Below are positions 51,626 to 62,450 of a DNA stretch of 64,000 bases, piece after piece. The stretch is taken from contig NC_089281.1 in the NCBI RefSeq assembly GCF_963678975.1, positions 1-64,000 of the forward strand, written 5' to 3'. How positions within the stretch are numbered: the first letter of the stretch is position 1; each line of letters opens with the position of its first letter. The translations under genes were made by a program, and so were the position numbers. The notes under the pieces are model-generated. The model was not told where the DNA came from. It made no database searches and saw nothing but the letters and a program-made list of their open reading frames with translations. This stretch comes from Dysidea avara (lineage: Eukaryota; Porifera; Demospongiae; Dictyoceratida; Dysideidae).

Positions 51626-51961
51626 ACTAGTACTCCAAGTGCCGAAAAATTAGCACGCTTATAATTAGAAACTATCCTGCGCTTGCCGAAATTTAGAGCA
51701 CATTGCGTTCAAAGCATGGGGAGTGCCGAATATTTAGAGATGCCGAAATTTTAGGGAATCTACGGTATTAAAAATTTCGCAGGGATGGTAATGTAAACCA
51801 CAAATCCCTATTTTGACTCTATAAATACAAAATTAATAATGCGTTAAGATATCTAGTTATTGAGTTAACCTTTTAAACTGAGGAATGTCTGTTAGCTTAC
51901 TACACTAATGTGCCAATTAACTTATAATCCATAAATGGATTTGGAAAAAAGTACACAAACT

Positions 51962-52263
51962 AAACATATTAAAAATTTAAAATAAGAAATAGGGATTGCT
52001 AAAAAAAAGCCACGAAACAAGAAGGGATCGCTGGGGGTGGTAATGTAAACCACAAATCCCTATTTTGACTCTCTGTTGGTGGTAATGTAAACCACAAACT
52101 CCTATTTTGACTCACTTCAAATTGACAGAGCATGTAACTAAAAAATTATGACAGAGAGTCAAAATAGGGATTTGTGGTTTACATTACCACCCCCAGCAAT
52201 CCCTTCTTGTTTCGTGGCTTTTTTCAGCGATCCTTATTTCTTATTTTAAATTTTTAATATGTC
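51962..52263. mobile_element. Foldback element, about 113-bp arms
   Basis: Arms 51962-52074 and 52151-52263 share the 48.9-kb family markers. The loop holds a third, partial copy ('aatgtaaaccacaaactcc'). A solo fragment lies at 51780-51815. Confidence 0.85.
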
Positions 52264-52289
52264 TAGTATTATTATTCTTATTATTCATA

Positions 52290-52620
52290 ATATTATTCTT
52301 TCACAGGCATAGCGAAGTTTACAAGGAGAATCCTGGATAAAGGGTAGCAAGGCTTGCTGAATGGATCATTGTGCATGTCCATGACCTATTTTGATTTCGT
52401 TTTCAAATGGAAACAGCCCAAACCAGGCCGTTTCTTCTTGCCAAAATGCCATTACACTCGAGAAGCCATATAAGATCACGCTCAAAGTTTGGTTTTTTGG
52501 TGTGCGCTGCTTGTGGCTAATAGAATCTGTCTTTATTAAACTCAGTATGGGCCAGAAAACTTAATCTTGGCTGATGACTTAGTTGCAAGGTGGCTTTTTC
52601 ACTCCGTGATTATTGTACGT
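52290..52620. repeat. Dispersed repeat, second copy at 54035-54370
   Basis: Shares 'tttacaaggagaatcctgg', 'aaggcttgctgaatggatca' and 'ggccgtttcttcttgcc'-type sequence with the 54-kb copy at about 93 percent. Same orientation. Confidence 0.8.
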
Positions 52621-54034
52621 GGGCGGGTTATCCAGAATAAGAAGAGCAGTCATGTAAATACTCTAATAATGCAGTCAAGTGTATAACAACAATCCTTGCA
52701 CTTAATTTGACAGCTATTAAAGGCACCAGTAATGTAAATTGTAGCTCATATTAGGAGACTCTCAGTCTGTATAATAGGGATCGCCCATGTTTTTTGCAAA
52801 AATCCTAATAGAACGCATACCTAAAAACCACCTTGAAAAGCATCCTTCAACTCAAAACAACCCTCTAGTGGTTCTTTGCAATGTGTATAGGTCCACTAGT
52901 AAGTATCAAGTGAAAAGTATGTGTATTTCAGACAAAACTGAAATATGCCCATTTGTTTATATTAATATTATTATTATTCCTAGGACCGCGTCACATACAA
53001 CCAAGTACATACACCAACGTGACAGCCCCCCGGTGAGGCTATTAGGTGGTGAATGCATTATCCCCAAATCAACTCAATATGTCACAGTAGTGACAGATAT
53101 AACACAATAGTGGTATCGTAACTAAAGGCCACCAGTAGCTAAGTGCCAGTACATCATTGGTGTGGTAATGGCACAGTGATGTGTACAAAGTATATGTATA
53201 CAAAACATACAGGAGAGAACTATACATTATTGCAGTATTGTATGCAGCAATACATTATAGGCAACATCACCATGCAGATAAAAATTATTAGCCAATATAC
53301 AGCAATGCATATCAACATCAACTAGAGCTAAGTAAGGTTCATCAGTGATGTAGCAATGGCACAGTGATGGGTGACACACTATAGTTATGCATACACAACT
53401 TTCAGGAGATAGCTACACAATGCTGTAGGAGTATGCAAACCAGATGAACCAGATAAAGGAAGATAGCCAAGCCACTAGAGCCTAGTAGCTACGCCAGGTA
53501 AGGCAAAAAAGATTAAGCACGTATTGAATTGCCTGACACCAACACAAAGAAAGTTCGCCATGCCAGCTGCACAAGACAAAATTGTTTACTTGTAATTTAT
53601 ATGTAACTGTAAGCTTATTGTAAAGAGCGTGGCATATGTCAGTTTAATGTTTTCTTGTATTGTTTATTTACGTGAACGAATCCACTGGCAGCTGGCATGG
53701 AGACTTGAGATGTTACAAACATAAAAACTTACTTGTAATCTTCTTGTTTACACAAGTGGCTTCTGGCTCTCCTGCATGGGCATCACTAATCTTCTTCGGC
53801 AATATGTAAGTAATTAAGCAAAGGTGTGGTACTGGGCATTATATAGAATTACACGTATGATCAAGTCATCAGCACAAACAGGAGCGACGATTATACGTTT
53901 GTGCCTTCATTCACAGGCGAATCTATCCCCGGTTAGTTCATGTCTCTAGGCCTCGTAGTTTTCTCAAACATTATTATTAATTATTTATGACATAATTTTA
54001 ACCGCGTTTCGTATTATTCTTAGTACTTGGTTGT
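52621..54034. other. Repeat remnants, no gene
   Basis: Includes the 52774-52925 copy of the 46.9-kb repeat. 'gccatgccagctgc' (53557) and 'ggcagctggcatgg' (53687) are inverted; the same word occurs at 4928. Confidence 0.45.
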
Positions 54035-54420
54035 ATAATTATTATTCATAATATTATTATTCTTTCACAGGCATAACGAGTTTACAAGGAGAATCCTGGG
54101 ATAAAAAGTAGCAAGGCTTGCTGAATGGATCATTGTGCGTGTCCATGACCTATTTTTGATTTCGGATGGAAACAGCCCAAACCGGGCCATTTCTTCTTGC
54201 CAAAACGCCATTACGCTCGAGAAGCCATACAAGATCGTGCTCAAAGTTAGGTTTTTTGGTGTGCACTGTTAGTGGCAATAGAATCTGTCTTTATTAAACT
54301 CAGTATAGGCCAGGAAGCTTAATCTGGGCTGATGACTTTGTTGCAAGGTGGTTTTTTCCGTTCCGTGATTTGGTATAGGGGAAAGCTTGAGCTAAATTCC
54401 TATCAAAAACCACGAACAAA

Positions 54421-54493
54421 CAGCCAAAGCGTTAGCGCATAGAACTGTTAACCCAGAGGTCCAGGGTTCAATTCCTGCCCATGACAACTTTTT
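54421..54493 (+). tRNA. tRNA-like Pol III unit 1 (degenerate)
   Basis: 'gttagcgca' resembles a D-arm/A box. 'actgttaaccca' resembles a tRNA-Asn anticodon arm (GTT). 'gggttcaattcc' is a good B box, and T7 follows at 54487. The 5' half and acceptor stem do not pair well, so this is a pseudo-tRNA or SINE head. Confidence 0.4.
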
Positions 54494-54722
54494 TTCTTCT
54501 CAGTGCCACCTTTTCGTGAGACACTTTTTCATGTGTCAATTGTTGATGATGATTACTCGGCAATCTATGCACATATCAACATGATTCACACGCAAAATGA
54601 AACGCTCACCATCTGGCTATGTCGCAAAATTTATTGCAAACTTCTACATGCATTCCTTTGTCCGCTACAGCACCTTGAAGGCCATGATGTAGAGAAACTT
54701 CAGCCATTGCTAACTACATGAT

Positions 54723-54819
54723 AAACAGCTCAGCTGGTAAAACACTTCCCTGAAGTTGTTGTGGCTACTGCTGTGTAGGGTGTGGGTTTGAATCCCATCA
54801 GTGACAAAACTTTTTTTTT
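54723..54819 (+). tRNA. tRNA-like Pol III unit 2 (degenerate)
   Basis: A box 'agctcagctggtaa', B box 'gggtttgaatccc', T9 terminator at 54811. Spacing between boxes is about 59 bp, so an intron, long variable arm or decay must be assumed. The sequence after the T-run is related to that after unit 1 ('caccttttcgtg' and 'caccttttt ggtg'), suggesting two copies of one SINE. Confidence 0.4.
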
Positions 54820-54839
54820 CTTCATTTTATACACCTTTT

Positions 54840-56822
54840 TGGTGCATACTTTTTCTAACTGAACTTTTTTTTCTCATAGTAAGTTCATAGCATCCAGGTA
54901 TTGCTACACCACATATGGACTGTTGGAAAAAATACAGTAGCACATTTGATAAGTATAGGGCAGGCATGGGCAGGCCAATTAGGTGCAGTCTGTATGTTTG
55001 TCCCATGTGTTCTATTAGAGTAAGAGCATCCTTTTTGTTACTTCAATTCTTTGTGATGTGATGAAGTGTGTACCTGTGTATTTGCTCAAACCTTCAGTTC
55101 TTTGCAGTATACAGGGCTACAACTTGCTTTAAATACTGTTGACCACGTTATTGCAGTGACTGAATGATAGGATAGCACCACATAATTCTGCTGTTTAGTT
55201 ACATGTTCACATCACTTTAATTATTAGGCTTGCATGGTGGTGAAATCAGGTTCATGATATCACCGTGCATGCTACTCAGAAATGGTCCTGCACATAGGGC
55301 AGGTACCATGAATATAGGTATACGTATTGGTTTGTCTGTGTGTTTGTCCCATGCACAGTAAGTGTCTTCTCTTTGTAACTCCAATTCTTTGTTATGTTAA
55401 TTCCTAAATTATAGCCAGTGAGTGTGTACCTGTGCGTTAAGTTTGCTCAAACCTTTGCTTGCAGTATAGCTACAACTGCTTTAAACTCTTTGTTGACCAC
55501 GTTATTACAGTGCCTGCATGATAAGGACAATACCACATAATTTGCATGTATGTCTTGATAATTATTGGTTTAGCAATTCTGCTGTTTAGTTAACCCCATG
55601 TTCATATCATTTTAATTAGTGCTTGCATGATGGTCAAATAAGGTTTATACAAGAAATCACCATGCATGCATGCTACTTTAGGACATGATCTTTAATGTTT
55701 CATTCCCAATGTAGTTCATGCTATTGTGGTTAATGTGGAATGTGAAATGGTCCTGCACATAGGGTAGGTACCAATGCTAGTACTATGATATAGGGATCAT
55801 GAACATTTGGGCTTTTCTGGGAAAAATTGCACCATTGCAACTAAAATTCAACTTACATATTTGTACCAAAACTATAAATCCTAAAGCCATGTTGGTATAT
55901 TAAGTGCTACAAATAACACAGCTGCAAATTGAAAAGCATTATAATATTGTTTGTTGTGGTAAAATATATACAAAATGTTTCAATTGGTACTCAAATAATA
56001 CAAGATACACAGTGTGACAATTAAGGTGCCAAGATAAACATGGTAAAAACAAGACCAACAGAATGCTCCAAGGTACAAAAATAAAAATGATCAAGTACAA
56101 AAAATAATTGTAGACCGGTCTTCAGTATATGAAGAACAATTTAGCAGTCAGTGCATTCAAAAATTTGATGCACAGTTACATACTTTCAACCCACCATGTT
56201 TGGTTTATGCAATAATGAATGCAACTACCTACATGATTCTTTTTAAAGAACAAGTATAATACAGTGCATGTGATTTCACTATAAAGAGCTAATGAACAGT
56301 CAATTCACCAATCGTGGCTCGGTTTACCACTGCAACACGAAACAACAAACTTCACAATAGCCAAAGAAAAATCACAACATATTCCAGTGCACTTATTTAT
56401 TAATATAAATTTAAAGGAATTTGTTTAAGACAGAAACAACTACAAGCTCCTCTATTATCTCTGGACATACTCACCTAGTTTTGTGTGGCTAGACCGCTTT
56501 TTTCCCCTTTTTTGAGTGATGGTAGGCAGAAAAAAACGATCTGGTGTAACTTCAAATAGTCGTTCGGTTCTGGCTACTATCAGGGGCGGAGAAGAAGGGG
56601 CAAAGGGGGCTGTAACCCCTGTCAAAAAGATTATGGAGGGGCTTGGCCCCCATAAAATTATCTATAGCTGTCATTGAAAGCCTATAACAATAGCATCAAT
56701 AATTCGAGATACTCTAATAGAGCAGTCAAGATCAAGATACACTGAATAGAGCATGTACTGTAGCAAGCTATTGTTACCTGGTAGTTACCTTTTTTTTGGT
56801 CTTTGACTTAAAACTAAGTCAT
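54840..56822. other. Unassigned AT-rich sequence
   Basis: 'ctttgttatg', 'gcagtatagctacaac' and 'cacataattctgctgtttag' phrases recur at about 55040-55200 and 55375-55590, an old tandem duplication. CTCTAAT motifs lie near 55014 and 56712. No gene. Confidence 0.45.
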
Positions 56823-57523
56823 GGTATCACTAGAGGTGTACCGCTAAGGATTTTTCAGTTGTACTGATATCCGATTAACCTGTACCTAAAAGAGCCGATA
56901 CCGAATATACCGTTCCGATTATTGTATATTCTGTAACATGTAAACCAAATAGAACTACAGGTGTAGCTGATGCATATCATTCTAATGATTTTTAGAGAAT
57001 ACAGAAGTGATGTATCTATAGGGCTGTTAAGGCACAGCAATACCTGGTTACCTATAGGGTGTTGCCTCTAATACACAACCCAGACAATTAGGCACCACAA
57101 ATATTTTAATACACGCTCCCTTGTCCAGATTACTCTGTGTTTTGATTGGTTTTCAAGATGGCTACTATACACAGATTATCAATTCAACTTTCCTGTGGTG
57201 CAGTTCTTTATTCTTAAAGTGTAACAGCTACCGTTTTCAGAAGATCTGGGTAAGAATATTCTAACACAAATAGCACTACTTACACACACAGTCATACGGC
57301 TTCTCGTCACTTAGCGTTTTCATGAAATAGTATAGAGAGACTTTCTACTTGTTTGTAGTGAGTAAAAAGGCTTTTCATTGCTTTGCTGGTATTAGCCATG
57401 CAAACTATCGGTAGCGATATTGGTTCTCAGAGCATTTGTGCCGATTATTGATATAGTAGAAATTGCCATATCGGCAGCCGATCTGATCACCGATCCAATT
57501 ATCAGTACATCTCTAGGTATCAC
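56823..57523. mobile_element. hAT-type MITE 'tagaggtgtacc' with 8-bp target duplication
   Basis: Element 56831-57515 starts TAGAGGTGTACC and ends GTACATCTCTA. 'ggtatcac' flanks it at 56823-56830 and 57516-57523. Inner sequences 'gatatccgatta', 'gccgataccga' and 'tatcggcagccgat' are the palindromic 'ATCGG' words typical of this widespread family. Confidence 0.85.
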
Positions 57524-58221
57524 CAAGCTAGACCCTCAGCCCCTACCTTAAAGAAAGGTGTCTCCACTGACTCTGGCTACTATCCAATTTTTAAAGATGT
57601 TGATTGGCCAGAATGGCAAATAAAGAAAGAAGTAGTGACCAGCTATGAATCATTTAATGGCTGCTCTTTTAGTTAGTGTGTGCTAGAAACCTTAAAGACG
57701 TCTCGTCAATACTTCTTTATTCGCCAATCTGGCCAAACATCATCTTCAAACACTGGATAGTATAGCCAGAACCAAACAGCTATTGGAGTTACACCAGACC
57801 CTTTTTTCTGCCAATCATCACTCAAAAAAGAAAAGAGTGCTTTGGCCATGTGAGACTAGTACTCACCATTTTCTCTACCTTTCAATTCTTTTAACAAGAG
57901 CTGGTACTGTAGTATAGGCAGTGGCGTGGCTCCTCCACTTCAATTAGTCAAGGCTTGAAATAGATCAAGACACTCTAATAGAGCAGCCAATCACTCTAAT
58001 AGAACGAACAGTCACGTTTCTACAAGTGTTGTGTTTTTATATTGTAAAGTCCGTAAGTAGCTAGCAATTTAACTTCCTGTAACAACACAATGCAATGCTA
58101 GCCAGAAGTTATAACTAAACTGTAACTTTGATTGCTTTAATAGAGCTGCTTTGTTACTGCTCTATTTACCACTGGAGTATTTTGATCGTTCTTCATAAAT
58201 GCCACTCAAATTTGAAGCAAA
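57524..58221. other. Unassigned; CTCTAAT motifs
   Basis: 'cactctaatagagcagcc' and 'cactctaatagaacga' near 57968 and 57990. The segment 'ctggccaaac...catcactcaaaaa' near 57730-57830 resembles 56515-56580 in inverse. No gene. Confidence 0.4.
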
Positions 58222-58345
58222 AAAGTGTATAGATTCTCTGATATCAATAAATAGTTCAAGTTTTGCCGCCTTTCCTTTGTTCATAGCATTGTCGTATAGC
58301 AGCCAAACTCGAACTATTTATTGCTGTCAAAGAATCTATACACTT
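58222..58345. repeat. Inverted repeat, about 42-bp arms
   Basis: 'aagtgtatagattct' and 'aataaatagttcaagttt' are mirrored by 'aaactcgaactattta' and 'agaatctatacactt' across a 40-bp loop. Confidence 0.75.
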
Positions 58346-58492
58346 CGATCATTACTTTTTGTTACAGTTAACTCTGCTTTACTTGGACGCTTTTTTACAG
58401 CTGGTGTTTTAGATGGGATTATTGTTACAGATGCACATGATGATATGATGAAGACGGAGTGTCCAACACTTATGCATCACTCTCATGAATGT

Positions 58493-58614
58493 TGTTAGAT
58501 ACTTTAGGAACTTTAATTATTTGTAGGAAAATTTTGTAATCAATCACGTGATAATATAGTTAAAAAACACGTGTTAATCGAGTTGGTGTGAAATTCGTCT
58601 AATGAAAATGAACA
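58493..58614 (+). repeat. Possible 5' LTR of BEL/Pao element
   Basis: Begins TGTTAG and ends AACA two bases before the primer-binding site. A matching 3' LTR was not found at 63.85-64.0 kb, so the boundaries rest only on TG..CA-type ends and position. Confidence 0.35.
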
Positions 58615-58616
58615 TT

Positions 58617-58634
58617 TGGTGCCCAACGTGGGGC
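58617..58634 (+). other. Primer-binding site, tRNA-Lys type
   Basis: 'tggtgcccaacgtggggc' differs by one base from the TGGCGCCCAACGTGGGGC site complementary to tRNA-Lys used by many retroelements. Confidence 0.75.
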
Positions 58635-58900
58635 CCAAAGATAGCTACGAAGTAAAAACAAGTCAAAGACTGAGCTACCATACTTATTGGAAGTGTTATT
58701 TGTTTCATTCCTTTTACAAAATAATCCAAGAAAAGAGACACTCAAATTATTGGGAGGTTGTGAAACATGGCGGATGAAGAAGCAGCATGTGAGCTCGAGA
58801 GAGCACACACTATTAGAGGTGGCCATCAAGGTGTCGTGACCAAACTTATCCGCGAAGCTGAGAAAGTATAACTGCTGCAACAGAGCCTTTAGATGCTTCA

Positions 58901-59894
58901 GTGAAAAACAGACTGAATGTCATTAAACAACAGTTAGAAGGAAAGCTTAGCACATTAGATGGTATGAACAAGGATATTTTAGAACATTGTGATCCTGGTG
59001 TTATTGTCACTGAGATTGAAAAATCAGATGCTATTGTGACCAAGGTGATCAGTTGTAAATTGAAAATAGATGAACTTCTAGCTGTAACTTCAAGTAGTAC
59101 AAGTGCCCACCCATCTACAACTCCTGTTGCTCCAACTACCATCCCAGTGGTAACCTCTAAACCTTGTCTGCCCAAGCTGACCTTGCCCAAATTCAGTGGA
59201 GATGTAGCAAGATGGACTACCTTTTGGGACTCTTTTAAGTCGGCTGTTGATGAAAATACACAACTTACTAAGATTGATAAATTCAATTACTTGTATAATC
59301 TACTAGAGGGTAGTGCCTTTCGATGTATAAAGGGTTTGCCCTTAAGTGAAGACAATTATGACACTGCGTTAGACCTTCTTAAGCAGAGATTTGGTAAGAA
59401 GCTACAAATTATTTGTGCACACATGGATGAGATTGTCAAATTGCCAAAGTGTGCAAATTATCTTCACCATGGCTTGCGTTCCTTGTATGACCAAATAACT
59501 GTGCATATAAGAGGTCTTGAGGCACTCTAAGACCTACTTAAATCAGTATAGAATTTTGCTGATTCCTATTGTAATGGCGAAATTACCTAAAGAAGTCAGA
59601 CTCAGAATAGCTCGGGATAGTCAAGATGAAGTTTGGAACATCAATGACTTAATGAAGGTGGTACTATCTGAAGCAGAGGCCAGGGAGGCTAGCGAAAACA
59701 CCAAGCTTAAGCCAGCTATGCCAGGAACTGGAAGACATTCTCATGGAGGCCATAATTATACCGCAAGTGCCTTTGTGTCTCAGAATTACCACATCAGATG
59801 TGTATACTGCAATACACCACATTACTCGGCTTCTTGTGATAAAGTTTGTGATGTGAAGGAACATAAGGACAATTTGATAAAGACTGGACGTTGA
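58901..59894 (+). pseudogene. BEL/Pao Gag
   Basis: Frame 58901-59530 carries the conserved Gag block KLTLPKFSGDVARWTTFWDS and KFNYLYNLLEGSAFRCIKGL. A frameshift near 59520 leads to 59517-59894, with ILLIPIVMAKLPKEVRLRIA and the first zinc knuckle CVYCNTPHYSASC. A TGA at 59892 precedes FNCLRANHKTRECL, the second knuckle. Confidence 0.8.
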
Positions 59895-60385
59895 TTTAAC
59901 TGTCTAAGGGCCAACCACAAGACAAGGGAATGCTTGAGTACAAGGACGTGCAGACTGTGTCAGCAGAAACACCATCAGTCAATATGTAGTTCACTCTCGC
60001 AGAAGATAGAGCCATTCATCCCTTCTTCAGTGTCACCAACTTCTCCAAATGCAGATGATGGTGTTGAAACCTCCAACAATACCAGCAGTAACAAGAATAC
60101 GGAGACTATTTTATTGCAGACTGCTAGAGCCATTGCCTACAATCCTGAAACTGGTTCCTCCTCCAGAGTCTGAATCCTTTTTGATAGTGGAAGCCAGCTG
60201 TCATACGTCAGTGAGCAATCGTGTTCTAGACTCAAGTTGAGACCTGTTCATACTGAAAAATTGCAAGTTAATACATTTGGTGGTGAGCATTTTAAGACTA
60301 GAAGCTGCAAGCTGGTCTGATTTGAATTGTGTAAGCCTGGATTGACTGAACGCCATTCAGTAACTGCTGTAAGCTATCCTATGAT
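59895..60385 (+). pseudogene. BEL/Pao zinc knuckle and aspartic protease
   Basis: CLSTRTCRLCQQKHHQSIC is a Cys/His knuckle. After a TGA at 60171 comes LFDSGSQLSYVSEQSCSRL, in which Asp-Ser-Gly is the protease active site. A further TGA near 60318 breaks the remainder. Confidence 0.75.
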
Positions 60386-61989
60386 ATGTTCACCTTGCCT
60401 TCAGCAACAGCAGTGAGAGAGTATGCTCACTTGTCCGGCTTAGAGCTGGTGGATTACTCTGGAGGAACAGACAATGATGGGATAAATGTGTTGATCGGCT
60501 CTGATTTTTATTGGAAGCTTGTAACTGGAGAGGTACGTCATGGAGTTGTTGGTTCTGTAGCCATATATAGTAAACTAGGGTGGCTTTTGTCTGGCTCAAA
60601 TGGTCCCTCACAATTTGCTGGAGATACCTGTACACATCTGATCTTAACTAAACCCAATATGACAAGTATTCCTGAAGTTCAGGATCTTGTTCAAGACATG
60701 CTACGCAAGTTTTGGGACACTGAAGCAATTGGAATTGTAGACACTGAGCCAGAGGTGACAAAAGAATTTTTGAATCACATACAATTTCATGACAATCATT
60801 ATGAAGTATCTCTACCATGGAAGGAAGGACAATTTAACCTCCCTAACCATTTTTTTATCAGTATGAATCGTTTGAGGCACCTTCAACATAAACTCCTGAA
60901 AGATCCAGATCTACTCACAGAATACAATCATATCATACAGGAACAACTACAGAAGGGCATAATTGAACAAGTTGACTCATCAATGCCAGGACCATTGGAG
61001 AAGTGCACCATTAATGAGAGAGGTGAGTCAGTACATTACTTACCACACCACGCCATCATTCGCCGGGAGAGAGCCACCACTAAAATTCGTATCGTTTATG
61101 ATGGCTCTGCCAAGCTCAGCAATTCAAATCTCTCTCTCAACGATTGTCTCCAGACTAGCCCCAACTTAATTCCGAAGTTGTTTGATGTGCTAGTTCAATT
61201 TAGATCTCATCCTGTAGCCATCACTGCAGACATTCAGAAGGCCTTCCTTATGATAGGCATAGTTCCTGCTGATCGCACATACTTAGATTTTTGTGGTTTC
61301 AGGATCCAAGTAAGCTAGATAATCCCATATGTCAATTCCGTTTCACTAGAGTTGTGTTTGGCCTGAAACCATCCCCTGCAATATTGGGAGCGGTAATTCT
61401 TCACCACCTTGACAAGTACAGTGGTGAACAAACTCAGTTAATTGAACAAATGAGGAAGGCACTTTACATTGATGACCTTATTACTGGCACTGACAATGTT
61501 GCCTCAGCCTTTCAGATATATTCTAGAGCTAAGCAAATTATGAGTGAAGGTGGCATGAATTTGAGGAAATAGAATAGCAATTCTCCAGAACTGCTTCAGC
61601 AAATAAGACAAGTAGAGATGTCACATGACGATGGTCCTAGTTGTAACTTGACACCAGTATCTGAGGAAGAGCAAACTTATGCTCAGTTCCACACTGGTTT
61701 GTTGAACCCTGCAGAAGGTCAGCCACACAAACTGTTGGGTGTCTTGTGGGATAGTCTACTTTTAGTTGACCTTGCAGAGTTGTTGAACTATGCTATCAGT
61801 CTTCCTGTTTCTAAACGATCCATTCTTAAAAGTAAGTGCAAAATATTTGACCCTTTAGGACTGCTCAGTCCATTTGTTGTTAAGCTGAAGCTGTTGTTTA
61901 GATCCTTGTGTTCTGATGGAGTCAATTGGAATGACCCAGTAGGATCAGAAACCATAAACCATGGAGACAGTATGTTAGTCATAGGGTGA
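60386..61989 (+). pseudogene. BEL/Pao reverse transcriptase
   Basis: 60386-61318: LIGSDFYWKLVTGEVRHG and LGWLLSGSNGP (protease/RT linker), then YLPHHAIIRRERATTKIRIV, VYDGSAKLSNSNLSLNDCLQ, ITADIQKAFLMIGI (first Asp). Frame shifts near 61305. 61291-61572 has FRFTRVVFGLKPSPAILGAV and ALYIDDLITG (catalytic pair). A TAG at 61570 separates the connection domain FDPLGLLSPFVVKLKLLFR. Confidence 0.85.
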
Positions 61990-62085
61990 ATGAGATCAGA
62001 CATTACTCACTTCCAGAAGAATGGAATCATTGTCCAGGGACGATCAATCCAGCAGATATGCCATCAAGAGGACTTACAGGTTGTT

Positions 62086-62450
62086 ACAGTGGAGTTGTTC
62101 CAATAGTGACTGGATAAGTTAGGGAGATAGTCAAGCGATTTCTTCACGGTTGAGACTAATCTGGTGAGTATTAATGCTGCCGACAATTCAAGTCTGGGGA
62201 TTGTCTGAGTCTTCAGTGGGGCTACGCGCGTCTTAGAAACAACAATAGTTGAAGATATGCCCCTATTTTCATAAAAGGTTCTCAAATAAACTACAGCTCC
62301 GTATGCTTGGGCCGATGCATCACTAAAACCATGTAATTCAAACAATACTGGTTTACGGGAACTGTCAAAGTAACACCTGGGCACTCTTATCTGGCCAAGG
62401 GATTTGAACTCATGAATTAGCGACCTCCACTTGATAAGAATTTCTCTTCA
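62086..62450 (-). pseudogene. BEL/Pao RNase H segment, inverted
   Basis: On the minus strand: IKWRSLIHEFKSLGQIRVPR, LHGFSDASAQAYGAVVYLRT (first RNase H Asp), TIPRLELSAALILTRLV (Glu) and HYWNNSTVTTCKSS. This belongs between RT and the NPAD segment on the plus strand. The plus-strand NPAD piece (HCPGTINPADMPSRGLTG, 62030-62085) sits before it, so the block was both inverted and displaced. Confidence 0.8.

Larger units (their letters stand above)
50954..51767. mobile_element. MITE carrying captured exon-like sequence
   Basis: Ends 'taccgtagattccctaaaa' (50954) and 'ttttagggaatctacggta' (ending 51767) are inverses, with further 'tgccgaa' or 'ttcggca' subterminal copies. TA at the outer ends may be the target site. 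Unlike the other MITEs it holds two open stretches with coding character, 51149-51296 and 51349-51625. Confidence 0.75.
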
